64,000 nucleotides of DNA from Bacillus gobiensis (GTDB taxonomy: Bacteria > Bacillota > Bacilli > Bacillales > Bacillaceae): contig NZ_CP012600.1 of assembly GCF_001278705.1 (NCBI RefSeq), positions 3,349,917 to 3,413,916 of the forward strand, in the 5' to 3' direction. Under the pieces are notes generated by a model. That model saw only the letters and a program-made list of their open reading frames with translations, was not told where the DNA came from and did not search any database. How positions within the stretch are numbered: position 1 is the stretch's first letter; every line of letters starts with the position of its first letter. Positions 35,730 through 45,545 of this stretch are shown in pieces. A program made the translations under genes and the position numbers.

Positions 35730-36125
35730 TTGAAAAAAACCGTCAAGGTCGTCGCGGCCGTTATCGAAAATGATCAAAAAGAGATTCTCTGTGCACTAAG
35801 ATCTCCGGAAATGAATAACCCGAATATGTGGGAATTTCCAGGAGGGAAAGTAGAGGCCGACGAAAATATCTTCTCCGCGTTAGTAAGAGAAATAAACGAG
35901 GAATTGAGCTGCCAAATTGAAACGAAAGAAATCCTAATTGAAAATCTCCATGAATATGACACGTTCATTATTAATCTAATCGTTATTAAATGCCGTATTG
36001 TTGAGGGAACTCCAACACCGAGCGAACATTCAAAATTAATCTGGCTTAAAAGAGAAAATCTTGATTCCTTAAAATGGGTGCCTGCTGACATTCCTGCGGT
36101 AAAACAATTACTATCGGAAAAATAG
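35730..36125 (+). CDS. NUDIX hydrolase, MutT/CTP-pyrophosphohydrolase-like (copy 1)
   Basis: 131 residues from TTG 35730; GGAGGG is 6 nt upstream, and the same start is used by the copy at 55035. The Nudix box runs from GGKVEADE to REINEELSC; the usual Gly near its end is Ser here. MWEFPGGK and FEC-like acidic residues fit (d)NTP pyrophosphohydrolases that clean oxidised nucleotides. About 85% identical to the second copy, including flanking bases, so it is a recent duplication. Confidence 0.88.
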   Translation: MKKTVKVVAAVIENDQKEILCALRSPEMNNPNMWEFPGGKVEADENIFSALVREINEELSCQIETKEILIENLHEYDTFIINLIVIKCRIVEGTPTPSEHSKLIWLKRENLDSLKWVPADIPAVKQLLSEK

Positions 36126-36165
36126 CCTCCTCGAAACCGAGAAGACTATCCTTTTCTAGTATCGA

Positions 36166-37050
36166 TTAATGAGAAAATGTAGATTTCAAATAGTGCAATC
36201 CTTCTTTCAGCTGCTGGTCGATTTGTTCCTCATTCGCTTGGCCGCTAAGATCGCGCCAGATGCGAATGTCTTTCCCAATTGTTCCTTCAGGCTTCACAAA
36301 CGGTTCAAAGACGATCCGTCCTGAATAATCAATATCCTTCAACGCTTGAAGAATGCTTGGCCAATCCAATCTTGACCCTGGACGAGGCACTTTTCGATTG
36401 TTTTCACAAACATGAAAATGACCAATATTTTGTCCGGCTCGACGAATTGCTGCGGGAATGTCGTCTTCTTCTATGTTCATATGAAAGGTATCCAGCAATA
36501 GAGAACAGTTCGAATGGTTTAAGCTTTCCTGAAAAGCAACCCCCTCATCCACACTGTTCATCAGCCACTGCTCAAAGCGGTTAACAAGCTCCAAGGAACA
36601 ATGAATACCGTAGAAGACAGCGGTTTCTAAAACCACCTCTAACGATTCTTCCGCCCGAACCAACGCATTCTTTTTATCATCCATCGTTTTGACTTCTTTG
36701 TACATGGCCGGCCAATCACTGTATAAAATGCCGCTTAACTGGCTTCCGCCCATTTGATACACCGATTCGATAAGCTGCTGAATGTAGCGAATCCCTTTTA
36801 TCCGGGTAGTATCATCTGGAGAAGTAAGATCCAAATCCGGTGATAAACCCAAGCAATAGGTCAGCTCGATGTTATGGTCAGCTGCAATGCGTTTTACCTC
36901 GTTCATTTCCTGTTGGTCCTGCTCCATCAATCCTGGAAATGGCCCTACTTCCAACACATCAAAACCAAGATTTGCGGCCTTGGGGATTAGCGGTTTGATA
37001 TCGGTATCCCACTCCTGTGTCCAGTACCCAAAATGAATGCCATACTTCAT
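36166..37050 (-). CDS. Sugar phosphate isomerase/epimerase (tagatose/psicose 3-epimerase-like)
   Basis: 294 residues from ATG 37050 (GGTGG upstream). TIM-barrel protein of the AP_endonuc_2 fold. It starts MKYGIHFGYWTQEWD like ketohexose 3-epimerases. The four metal residues are seen in LELVNRFE (Glu), LLLDTFHMNIEE (Asp), GHFHVCENNR (His) and IVFEPFV (Glu). It likely epimerises a ketose at C3; the sugar is not certain. Convergent with the NUDIX gene and divergent from the aldo-keto reductase. Confidence 0.85.
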   Translation of the reverse strand: MKYGIHFGYWTQEWDTDIKPLIPKAANLGFDVLEVGPFPGLMEQDQQEMNEVKRIAADHNIELTYCLGLSPDLDLTSPDDTTRIKGIRYIQQLIESVYQMGGSQLSGILYSDWPAMYKEVKTMDDKKNALVRAEESLEVVLETAVFYGIHCSLELVNRFEQWLMNSVDEGVAFQESLNHSNCSLLLDTFHMNIEEDDIPAAIRRAGQNIGHFHVCENNRKVPRPGSRLDWPSILQALKDIDYSGRIVFEPFVKPEGTIGKDIRIWRDLSGQANEEQIDQQLKEGLHYLKSTFSH

Positions 37051-37224
37051 TTTATCCACCACCTTTGTTTAAAAACATATCTACTCTGGACTTTTCCATT
37101 TAATTGAACCGTTTAAACATCTCCATGCATTTCGGGTGGTAGAATACATAATTCTTGACCTCGAGTGCACTCTAGGCTCTAGACTAAAAAAGAAGCCAAA
37201 TCATAACGAAAAGGAGCAGTAAAC

Positions 37225-38265
37225 ATGAGATATAAGCTGTTAGGGAATAGCGGATTACGAGTGTCGGAGCTTGCTCTTGGAACTATGACGTTTGGAGAGG
37301 ATTGGGATCTAGGAACTTCAAAAAGTGAAAGCCAAGACATGTTTAACCTGTTTGTAGAAGCCGGCGGCAATTTCATTGATACTGCCAACTTCTATACCGA
37401 TGGATCAAGTGAGGCATTTCTAGGTGAGTTTATCAAACCGGTCAGAGAGCAAATAGTACTTGGTACGAAGTATACGTTAACGAATCGGAGTACCGACCCC
37501 AATGGCGGAGGAAATCATCGGAAAAATTTGGTTCAGTCCGTTGAAAGCAGTTTAAAAAGGCTGCAAACCGATTATATTGATTTACTGTGGCTCCACGCAT
37601 GGGATTTTCTCACACCTGTTGAAGAAGTCATGCGGGCGTTAGATGATTTAGTACGAGCTGGCAAGGTGTTGTATGTCGGGATTTCTGATACACCTGCTTG
37701 GATCATTTCCCAAGCGAATACGTTAGCTGCTTTACGTGGATGGACTCCATTCATCGGACTGCAAATTGAATACAGCTTGTTGCAGCGAGCGCCGGAAAGA
37801 GACCTATTGCCTATGGCAAAAGCGTTCGATATCGGAGTCACCGCATGGGCGCCGATTGCGGGCGGGGCGCTGACAGGCAAGTATTTGAATCAATCAGAGG
37901 ATGCAAATTCAGAGTCTAAACGGCTTTCTCAGGACAACCCTCGTTTAACTCAAAAAAATAAAGAAATCGCGAAGCTTGTTGTGGAAATCGCCAATGAAAT
38001 CGACAAATCTCCGGCACAAGTGGCCATCAATTGGGTACGCCAGCAATCTGACCAAATCATTCCGATCGTTGGCGCAAGAAAAGCAACTCAGCTAAAAGAT
38101 AATTTGGATAGCTTGAATTTCACATTAAGCGCAGATCATCTCAAACAACTCGATGAAGCAAGCAAAATCGAGTTAGGCTTTCCACATGACTTTCTTAAAA
38201 CGGACCACGTACGAAGTGTGATTCATGGAGAAACTTTTTCGTTAATTGATAACCATCGGAAATAA
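37225..38265 (+). CDS. Aldo/keto reductase
   Basis: 346 residues, AAAAGGAG before the ATG. The catalytic tetrad is visible: Asp in NFIDTANFYTDG, Tyr five residues on, Lys in VLGTKYTLT and His in DLLWLHAWD. NADPH contacts include IPIVGARKATQLKDNL near the C-terminus. It reduces aldehydes or ketones; the substrate is unknown. An internally deleted copy lies at 46206-46396. Confidence 0.92.
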   Translation: MRYKLLGNSGLRVSELALGTMTFGEDWDLGTSKSESQDMFNLFVEAGGNFIDTANFYTDGSSEAFLGEFIKPVREQIVLGTKYTLTNRSTDPNGGGNHRKNLVQSVESSLKRLQTDYIDLLWLHAWDFLTPVEEVMRALDDLVRAGKVLYVGISDTPAWIISQANTLAALRGWTPFIGLQIEYSLLQRAPERDLLPMAKAFDIGVTAWAPIAGGALTGKYLNQSEDANSESKRLSQDNPRLTQKNKEIAKLVVEIANEIDKSPAQVAINWVRQQSDQIIPIVGARKATQLKDNLDSLNFTLSADHLKQLDEASKIELGFPHDFLKTDHVRSVIHGETFSLIDNHRK

Positions 38266-38429
38266 TACTTTAGAACAAAATCGCTAACGCGACTTAAACG
38301 AGTCCCAAGTAGAGAACTCACTTGGGACTATTATTCGCCCTAAGCATTGTACCACCACAAAAGGACATTCAACCTTAACTTCTTCGTGTTTCTTTTTTAA
38401 GAAGCCAATAGATGGGGGATGTCCTTAAA

Positions 38430-38565
38430 CCTCGGTGATTCTTTTGTCTAGATTAATAAGAGGAAGAAGCGTTACAAGGAGGTACAACCTGTTTTTTATT
38501 TATACGTCGAATTCTCTAACCCAATACCTGATGATATTACATAGTTCTGCCAATGAAAGGATTAG
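38430..38565 (-). pseudogene. Degenerate fragment of the O-antigen-ligase-like gene
   Basis: Two blocks match the gene at 25543-26775. 38430-38475 resembles 26452-26498 (CCTCGG(T/C)GATTC...TTAATA), and 38476-38565 resembles ~26590-26680 (AAGGA...TACAAC...TTTTTTATT...ACCCAATACC(T/A)GATGA). About 90 bp between them are deleted. No open frame survives. Confidence 0.6.
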
Positions 38566-38588
38566 ACACTTTTTTAGGAATGAACACT

Positions 38589-39644
38589 TTATATCAGTGT
38601 TGGCCGTTTACTGTCCCATACTGTGCTTGGGATCTCACGTCGCAACACCGGCATAACTTCAGTGGCGAATCTCTCGAGTTGCTCTCGCTGCTCATTTTTA
38701 CTTAATCCCTCTACACTAATACTTTGCACTTGATGTCCGTAAGCCTCGTAGTATTTTAAAATCTTCTCGATCACTTGATCAGTACTGCCAACTAGTGCAG
38801 ATCCGTTTTGAATGTGATCTTCCAGATCTCTAAAAGGCGGTTGATTGAACCTCGATGCTTCTGTATTCATATGGGCATCATAATACGGGCGATAGCGTTT
38901 AATTGCTTCTTCCGTAGTATTTGCCAAATACAAGCCTCTTGCGCCTGATCCGACTACTGCCTGTTTAGGATCATGGCCATAATAAGCTAGACGTTCGCGA
39001 TAGTGATCAATTAACGCTTTGTACTTAGCCATCGGATGAAACGTATTCGATGAAAAAATAGGTTCGCCATACTTCGCAGCAAGCTCAGTAGAAAGCGGAC
39101 TTGATGCACTGCCATGCCACACTGGAATTTGTTTTTGAAAAGGTCTAGGTTTTGTGGTTACATTGTTTATAGGCGGGCGATATTTCCCCTCCCAAGTGAC
39201 GCCTACTTCATTCCATAAGAGCTTCAGAAGCTTATACCGATCTGCAAGAGATTCCCATTGCTCCTCCTCGGTAATCCCGAAAAGCGGATAATGTCGCGGA
39301 TCGTTCCCTTTACCAATTATTACATCTAGTCGTCCGCCTGAAAGATGGTCTAGTGTAGCATAATCTTCAGCCACACGTACCGGGTCAAGCACGCTCAGAA
39401 CCATTACTGTAGTCAACAAACGGATTTTTGAGGTCTGAGCTGCAATGGCCGTCAGCGTCACTGCCGGTGAGGAAGACAAGAATGGTGCACCATGACGCTC
39501 ACCCACCCCATAGCCATCAAAACCAAGTTCTTCAGCGAGAACAGCCTGATTTAGCACGTTTTGAAACATTTGTTGCTCAGTAAATACTTCTCCGGTCACG
39601 CCGTTTGGGTGATTACTCAAAAGGCTAATCAAAACAAATTTCAA
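38589..39644 (-). CDS. Luciferase-like (LLM) flavin-dependent monooxygenase
   Basis: 351 residues from TTG 39644 (AAGGGGG 8 nt upstream). The bacterial-luciferase TIM barrel is recognised by AEELGFDGYGVGERHGAPF, LLTTVMVLSVLDPVRVAEDY and DHLSGGRLDVIIGKG, followed by PVWHGSASSPLS for FMN contact. Enzymes of this class use reduced flavin supplied by a reductase to oxidise organic substrates. The substrate is unknown. Confidence 0.9.
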   Translation of the reverse strand: MKFVLISLLSNHPNGVTGEVFTEQQMFQNVLNQAVLAEELGFDGYGVGERHGAPFLSSSPAVTLTAIAAQTSKIRLLTTVMVLSVLDPVRVAEDYATLDHLSGGRLDVIIGKGNDPRHYPLFGITEEEQWESLADRYKLLKLLWNEVGVTWEGKYRPPINNVTTKPRPFQKQIPVWHGSASSPLSTELAAKYGEPIFSSNTFHPMAKYKALIDHYRERLAYYGHDPKQAVVGSGARGLYLANTTEEAIKRYRPYYDAHMNTEASRFNQPPFRDLEDHIQNGSALVGSTDQVIEKILKYYEAYGHQVQSISVEGLSKNEQREQLERFATEVMPVLRREIPSTVWDSKRPTLI

Positions 39645-39724
39645 CTTTTAAACCCCCTTCATATTATTTTGTTATCTATTGATTAACCGGTTTCATATTT
39701 TTTGTCTTTAATAAAGTGAAACTT

Positions 39725-39822
39725 CAATCAGTGGGGGGGTCGACGCATAGGATATGCTAGTGAAGGCGCCCGCACAGGACGCCTGAGCTTTTAGCCTTCG
39801 TACATTCGTCCCCCACTGATTG
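39725..39822. ncRNA. Structured intergenic element (98 nt, long outer stem)
   Basis: The outer stem CAATCAGTGGGGG / CCCCCACTGATTG (13 bp, perfect) encloses a GCAT-AGGAT-ATGC hairpin and a GAAGGC / GCCTTC stem that itself holds GGCG/CGCC. The flank continues GTTAGTTGAACCAATCGG. It lies in a gene-free gap of 330 bp and looks like a mobile or repeated structured element rather than a simple terminator. The transcribed strand is not clear. Confidence 0.5.
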
Positions 39823-39975
39823 TTAGTTGAACCAATCGGACTTTTACGGGATAAACGTTTGATTAATAAAATCCTGTATGATATGTGATGCAGTCTCTAT
39901 TTTTCATTGAATAACTAAGCTAAACACCTATCATACAGGTGACCTGTGTTTTTCAACACGATTCTGGAATTCCTC

Positions 39976-41631
39976 CTATTTTTGTAAATTCACATCAAAA
40001 AATAAAGGATAGCCAAGCGAATCAAACTTTAGCCCCTGCACTTTTTTAGCTGCAGCAACTGTATATGGGAAATCATAAATTGGAATAACCGCAACCTGAT
40101 CAATTAATTTTTGTTGCACTTGCTTATAGAGATCCGCCCGTTTTTCTTTATCTAATTCTACAGCGGCATTCTCTAACCAAGTATCGATTTCCTTATCTTT
40201 TATCCAACTAAGATTAAGTCCTCCCGTATCACGAGTTTTTTGAGAATGATAAAAAAGAGTTAAGTCATCAGGATCTAAAGCCACTCGGCTGTTTCCACGA
40301 AGATCGTATCCTTTTGCATCCTTCAGAATACTCAATGGATCATTTGTTGTAATAAGTTCCACTTGTACGCCTACTTCTTTTAATTGTTGTTGAACCATTA
40401 GTGAAATATCTTGTCTTTTCTCACGATTGATAGCATCGTTAAGTATACGTAAAGTAAGTGTTTTTCCATCTTTTTTACGTAATCCGTCAGATGCTTTTTC
40501 CCAACCCAATTCATCAAATAATTGGTTCGCTTTTTTCACATCATATGAGTCTTTATTTTCGAGACTCTTATCATAACCAAAGGTAATAGGCGCCAGTGAA
40601 GACCATGCTCTTTTATACGTTCCCAAGTATAATGTATTCACAATCGTCTTTACATCAATAGCTGCCTTTAAAGCTTGTCTTGCTTTTACATCATCCCAAG
40701 GTGCCGTCGTTTGATTGATAAACAACGTATAGGGAAGTCCTCCTGTAGCTGCCTCAAGAATGTTTAATTGATTATTCGCTTTGATTGAAACTACATCTTG
40801 TGGAGGTACAGTTTCAATCGCATTCACTTGCCCGCTTTGGACACTTCCAATTCGAGTTGCCTCTTCAGGTATGATTTTAAAAACAAGTTTATCCAAATAG
40901 GCCGGGCCATCATGTTCAGCAAAAGGGTATCCTCCATGATAATTTTCATTCTTCTCCAGTACAATCCGATCATTTTCTACTTGTTCAACAAATTTAAAAG
41001 GACCTGACCCTACGGGATGGGCATTGAATTGATCTCCATACTTTTCTGCAGCTTCTTGTGAGACAATGGAGAGATTTGTATGAGCTAATAGAGTTAAAAA
41101 TGTAGCCGATGGTTCAGATAAGTTAATTTTTATTGTATAGTCATCTAATATTTCTATAGATTTAAATTTTCCTAGATAGGACGCTGCAGTTGTAGCTCTT
41201 GTTTTTGGATTTAATATTCTTTCAAAATTATATTTCACCACTTCGGCATTAAATTTAGAACCGTCGTGAAAAGTGACATCGTCTCTTAATTTAAATGTGT
41301 AAGACTTTTGATCTTCAGAAATATCCCATTCTGTAGCAAGCCAAGGCTCAATCGTATTATCTTTAGACTGATATACTAACGTTTCAAAAATACTTTTAAG
41401 TACCCTGTACGAAACTGCAAAACCACTTGCTTGGGGATCCAAAGTATCCGGAGGAGTGGATAATGCATATGTAAATTCTCCACCAGACACTGGCTTACTC
41501 GACTTACTTTCTTCTGTACCTATAGTTGATGAGTTCGAATTACCAGCATTAGAGCAACCGGCTAAAAGAAACAGGAGGCATGCAATTTGAATAAGTATTT
41601 TCTTGTGTGGCTTGTTTCTTGTAATCATCAT
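39976..41631 (-). CDS. ABC transporter substrate-binding lipoprotein, family 5 (peptide/nickel type)
   Basis: 551 residues from ATG 41631 (GAAGGG 6 nt upstream). Lipobox LLFLLAGC gives a lipoprotein. The SBP_bac_5 domain runs from GGEFTYALSTPPDTLDPQ through VTFHDGSKFNAEVVKYNFER, a signature of the family, to VAVIPIYDFPYTV near the end. It binds oligopeptides or a related ligand for the permeases encoded upstream. It is the last gene of a four-gene operon whose leader carries a probable T-box, which suggests an amino-acid-linked substrate. Confidence 0.92.
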   Translation of the reverse strand: MMITRNKPHKKILIQIACLLFLLAGCSNAGNSNSSTIGTEESKSSKPVSGGEFTYALSTPPDTLDPQASGFAVSYRVLKSIFETLVYQSKDNTIEPWLATEWDISEDQKSYTFKLRDDVTFHDGSKFNAEVVKYNFERILNPKTRATTAASYLGKFKSIEILDDYTIKINLSEPSATFLTLLAHTNLSIVSQEAAEKYGDQFNAHPVGSGPFKFVEQVENDRIVLEKNENYHGGYPFAEHDGPAYLDKLVFKIIPEEATRIGSVQSGQVNAIETVPPQDVVSIKANNQLNILEAATGGLPYTLFINQTTAPWDDVKARQALKAAIDVKTIVNTLYLGTYKRAWSSLAPITFGYDKSLENKDSYDVKKANQLFDELGWEKASDGLRKKDGKTLTLRILNDAINREKRQDISLMVQQQLKEVGVQVELITTNDPLSILKDAKGYDLRGNSRVALDPDDLTLFYHSQKTRDTGGLNLSWIKDKEIDTWLENAAVELDKEKRADLYKQVQQKLIDQVAVIPIYDFPYTVAAAKKVQGLKFDSLGYPLFFDVNLQK

Positions 41632-41646
41632 ATTCATCCCTTCAAA

Positions 41647-43698
41647 CTATGAAATAACTTTCTTTTCGTTATCAAAAACTAATGAAGAGTAATGGCATGC
41701 AACATGGCGTCCTGGTTTAAATTCTTTTAATTCAGGCACCTCCTCGCTACAACGCTCCGTCGCAAACGGACACCGCGTTCGGAATCGGCAGCCTGAGGGC
41801 AAATTAACCGGAGATGCAATTTCTCCTTGAATGGAAACAACGTTCTTCTTTAGATTCGTCGGATCAGAATGAGGAATAGACCTTATTAACGCTTCTGTAT
41901 AGGGATGAGCAGGGCGGTTAAATAACTCTTCACTAGGAGCAATTTCAACTATTTTCCCTAAGTACATCACACCTACCCGATCAGAAATATGACGTACAAT
42001 ATTTAAGTTATGTCCGATAAATAGATACGTTAGCCTCAGCGATTGCTGCAGCTCTTTTAACAGATTAATAATTTGTGCTTGCACTGAAACATCTAATGCC
42101 GAAACCGCTTCATCAGCTAAAATAAATGATGGATTTACAGCAATTGCTCTTGCTATACCAATCCTTTGCCGCTGTCCGCCTGAGAACTCATGAGGATAAC
42201 GTTGATGCCAATCAGGATTAAGTCCCACTTTTGTTAAAAGCTCTTTCACTTCTGTTTCTATTTGTTTCGTTGCCTTTCTTTTTTGATGTACTTTTAACGG
42301 TTCAGCAATAATTTCACCGATGGTCCAGCGTGGGTCAATGGAGCCATAAGGGTCTTGAAAAATCATTTGCATATTTTTCCGGATTTTTCTCATTTCCGAG
42401 TTTTTCAACTGTAACAATGATTGTCCTTGAAACAACACATCACCTGATGTCATTTTTTCCAGTTGAAGAATCGCTCGACCTAATGTCGATTTTCCACTCC
42501 CAGATTCACCTACTAACCCAAATGTCTCTCCTTCTTTAATGGAAAATGACACTTGATCTACGGCTTTAATCTGTTTACCTGATTGTTTTAAAGCGTAATA
42601 TTTACTTAGTCCCTTAATCTCAAATAAATCTTTTTTCTCGATGACTTCTCCAGGTTCTTCCTCTTCTTTAGATTCCTTCACCCGTAAAGGAGAATGGTTA
42701 ACCGTTTCTTGCTCAAACCAATTTTTATCCTCCACCAACTTCTCTGTATACCAACAAGCACTGTACCGATCATTTACAAAAAATAATGGAGGACTTTCCG
42801 CTTGACACTTTTCTGTAGCAAAAGGGCATCTTGGATGAAACCTGCATCCTATCGGCATTTCTGAAAGGTTAGGAATCGAACCTTCAATTGAATAAAGCTT
42901 TCGTTTCTCTTTCTTCGGGATCGATTGTAAAAGGCCGCGAGTATAAGGATGATGTGGTTTTTGAAATAGCTGCTGAACAGTCGCTTCTTCCACTATTTTC
43001 CCTGCATACATCACAATAATTCGGTCGGCTAGCTGTGCGGCAACACCTAAATCATGTGTCACTAGAAGAATTGCCATATTAAACTCTGTTTTTAACTCAT
43101 TTAATAAATCAATAATTTGTGCTTGAATAGTTACATCCAAGGCCGTCGTTGGTTCGTCGGCAATCAGCAGCTCCGGTTCACACGCAAGCGCCATCCCAAT
43201 CATTGCCCGTTGCAATATGCCACCTGATAATTCATTAGGATATTGCTTCATTCGTATATCGGGTTCAGAAATTCCCACCCTTTTTAGTAAAGTAACTCCC
43301 TTTATCCACGCTTGCTTTTTTGTAACATTTGTATGTTGAAGAATTATCTCTGTAAGCTGTTGCCCGATCGTAAAAACGGGATCAAAAGCCGCTAGCGGTT
43401 CTTGGAATACCATAGATATTTTTTTCCCGCGTACTCGATTTAGGTTTTTTTTAGACATTGTAACTAAATCATCTTGATTAAATAAAATTTGGCCATTCGA
43501 TATCTTTCCATTTTCGTAATCAATTAATCTCATAATGGCTTTAGAAGTAACTGATTTCCCACTTCCTGATTCTCCAACTAAACAAACCGTTTCACCAGGT
43601 CTTATAGTAAAGTTGACATCCGATATGGCTTCTAATAAGCCTTTTTTTGTCTTAAAATCTACTGTTAAGTCTTGGACATTTAATAACGTACTCAACAA
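41647..43698 (-). CDS. Fused dual ABC ATPase (DppD-DppF / GsiA type)
   Basis: 683 residues; the TTG at 43695 has better spacing to AAGGGGGG than the TTG at 43698. Two ATPase halves are joined. The first has CLVGESGSGKS, NELSGGILQRAMIGMAL and LLIADEPTTALD. The second (from about 365) has GLVGESGSGKS, HEFSGGQRQ and FILADEAVSALD. Each half ends in the peptide-transporter zinc-like motif GCRFHPRCPFA / GCRFRTRCPFA. The second Walker B reads DEAV rather than DEPV. Powers uptake through the two permeases. Confidence 0.92.
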   Translation of the reverse strand: MLSTLLNVQDLTVDFKTKKGLLEAISDVNFTIRPGETVCLVGESGSGKSVTSKAIMRLIDYENGKISNGQILFNQDDLVTMSKKNLNRVRGKKISMVFQEPLAAFDPVFTIGQQLTEIILQHTNVTKKQAWIKGVTLLKRVGISEPDIRMKQYPNELSGGILQRAMIGMALACEPELLIADEPTTALDVTIQAQIIDLLNELKTEFNMAILLVTHDLGVAAQLADRIIVMYAGKIVEEATVQQLFQKPHHPYTRGLLQSIPKKEKRKLYSIEGSIPNLSEMPIGCRFHPRCPFATEKCQAESPPLFFVNDRYSACWYTEKLVEDKNWFEQETVNHSPLRVKESKEEEEPGEVIEKKDLFEIKGLSKYYALKQSGKQIKAVDQVSFSIKEGETFGLVGESGSGKSTLGRAILQLEKMTSGDVLFQGQSLLQLKNSEMRKIRKNMQMIFQDPYGSIDPRWTIGEIIAEPLKVHQKRKATKQIETEVKELLTKVGLNPDWHQRYPHEFSGGQRQRIGIARAIAVNPSFILADEAVSALDVSVQAQIINLLKELQQSLRLTYLFIGHNLNIVRHISDRVGVMYLGKIVEIAPSEELFNRPAHPYTEALIRSIPHSDPTNLKKNVVSIQGEIASPVNLPSGCRFRTRCPFATERCSEEVPELKEFKPGRHVACHYSSLVFDNEKKVIS

Positions 43699-43707
43699 TA
43701 TCCCCCC

Positions 43708-44601
43708 TTAAGCTATTCTTTTTTTCGGATCAAAATAATCACGAAGACGATCACCAATTATATTCACCGATAGAACAAACATCGAAATAGCTAAACCAGG
43801 AAAAGTCGCAATCCACCAGGCTGCAGCTAAATAACCTCTGCCTTGAGATAATAAAGCTCCCCAATCTGGGATCTCACTCACAACACCTAGTCCAAGAAAA
43901 CTTAAACCTGCTCCCGTTAAAATAGCTACGCCGAGACCATTGGAAGCCATTACTAACAAAGGAGGATAAGAATTTGGCAAAACATGGTTCAAAAAAATCA
44001 TAATATTAGACGTACCAATTGATTTTGATGCTAATACATATGGCCGATTTTTCACGCTAACAATCTGACCACATATAACTCTTGCATAGCTTGGTAACGA
44101 AGCAAGTGAAACCGCCAGTACAATGTTTAAAAAGTTGGCACCGAGCGCAGCTGCAAATGCTAATGCCAGTAACAAACCAGGAATCGTCTGTAAAATTTCA
44201 ATCAACCTCATAAAAATCATATTCACAATTCCTCCAACATGGCCGGCAATAGCTCCAATTAAACTGCCAATTATCCCTCCAACTAACACGGCTGAGAAAC
44301 CAATTAATATGGAATAGCGGCTGCCATATACAACGACACTAAAAACATCTCTTCCAAAATAATCTGTTCCAAACCAATGATTTGCTGAAGGAGACTGCAA
44401 TATTTGATCTGAAAACATTTCAGTAGGAGAATAAGGGGCAATCCATTGCGGTACGATGGCACAAATCGTTAAAAAAACGATAATAGATACCGCTAAATAG
44501 ATAAACAAATTTTCTAAGCCCCAAAATTTAAGACGAAAAAATTTTCGTTGAGGTACAGAAGCCATTTTTTGTTTCACGAGTACTGAATTTGCTTCTCTCA
44601 T
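43708..44601 (-). CDS. Peptide-type ABC permease, OppC/DppC-like
   Basis: 297 residues with an N-terminal helix and five further segments. The family signature is HWFGTDYFGRDVFS before the permease domain. The EAA loop is SKSIGTSNIMIFLNHVLPNS, and FLGLGVVSEIPDWGALLSQG closes it. It overlaps the OppB-like gene by 4 nt (ATGA). Confidence 0.92.
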   Translation of the reverse strand: MREANSVLVKQKMASVPQRKFFRLKFWGLENLFIYLAVSIIVFLTICAIVPQWIAPYSPTEMFSDQILQSPSANHWFGTDYFGRDVFSVVVYGSRYSILIGFSAVLVGGIIGSLIGAIAGHVGGIVNMIFMRLIEILQTIPGLLLALAFAAALGANFLNIVLAVSLASLPSYARVICGQIVSVKNRPYVLASKSIGTSNIMIFLNHVLPNSYPPLLVMASNGLGVAILTGAGLSFLGLGVVSEIPDWGALLSQGRGYLAAAWWIATFPGLAISMFVLSVNIIGDRLRDYFDPKKRIA

Positions 44602-45545
44602 TTGCTGAAACCTCCTAACTGGCTACGTCTAATTCTCGGATCAATCAATGAATATGAGATGTCTACAAGCAAGTTAATGGAAACATATATAATTGCTGAA
44701 AAGAAAACCACACCTTGTACAACTGGTAAATCTTTCGCCATTATGGCATCTGCGACAATGCGGCCGATTCCTTGCCTAGCAAATACCGTTTCAATAACGA
44801 CAGCACCTCCTAAAAAATCTCCAATAATAATTCCAATCATTGTAATTGCAGGAATAAGTGCATTCCGTAAAGCATGTCGATACATCACTAACCGTTCGGA
44901 AATTCCCTTGGAACGCAGAGTTAAAATAAATGATTCATTTATCACTTCAAGCATACTGTTTCGAACAATCCGAACAATAAAACCAGCCCCTACTAATCCT
45001 AGTGTTACAGCAGGCATAACTAACGTACTAAAACCATTTGATCCCATTGCTGGAAACCATCCTAATTGAATCGAAAAAATCAATATTAATAAAATGCCTG
45101 ACCAAAACGTAGGCATTGATATTCCAACTAAACCAACGATTCTCGCCATATAATCAATAAGGCTATTATGATGAATAGCAGCTAAAACTCCTAACGTAAC
45201 TCCTATAAAGATGGCAATGGCAGCACTTGCTATCGTTAACATGATCGTTGCCGGAAGTTGAGCAAAAATTTTCTCAATAACGGGCTCACCATTTATGATG
45301 GACTGACCAAAATCGCCTTGAAACAAGTTCGTTATATAATTAAAAAATTGCACATGAAACGGTAAATCTAATCCAAGCTCTTTTCGAAGATTTTCGGCTA
45401 TTTCTGGATTAGATCCATTTTCAGCTAACAACTGATCGACTACATCACTGGGCAAAAAATAATTAATAGAAAAAACTAAAAACAAGGAACCTAGTAATAC
45501 GATACATGCGGTAATACCTCTGTTTACTAGTAATCTTTGCATCAT
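44598..45545 (-). CDS. Peptide-type ABC permease, OppB/DppB-like
   Basis: 315 residues from ATG 45545 (GGAGA 6 nt upstream). Six helices; the N-terminal ENLRKELGLDLPFHVQFFNY and GDFGQSI are signatures of DppB/OppB, and LRSKGISERLVMYRHALRNA is the EAA loop. GGAVVIETVFARQGIG is also typical. First gene of the operon, 220 bp after the T-box-like leader. Confidence 0.92.
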   Translation of the reverse strand: MMQRLLVNRGITACIVLLGSLFLVFSINYFLPSDVVDQLLAENGSNPEIAENLRKELGLDLPFHVQFFNYITNLFQGDFGQSIINGEPVIEKIFAQLPATIMLTIASAAIAIFIGVTLGVLAAIHHNSLIDYMARIVGLVGISMPTFWSGILLILIFSIQLGWFPAMGSNGFSTLVMPAVTLGLVGAGFIVRIVRNSMLEVINESFILTLRSKGISERLVMYRHALRNALIPAITMIGIIIGDFLGGAVVIETVFARQGIGRIVADAIMAKDLPVVQGVVFFSAIIYVSINLLVDISYSLIDPRIRRSQLGGFSK

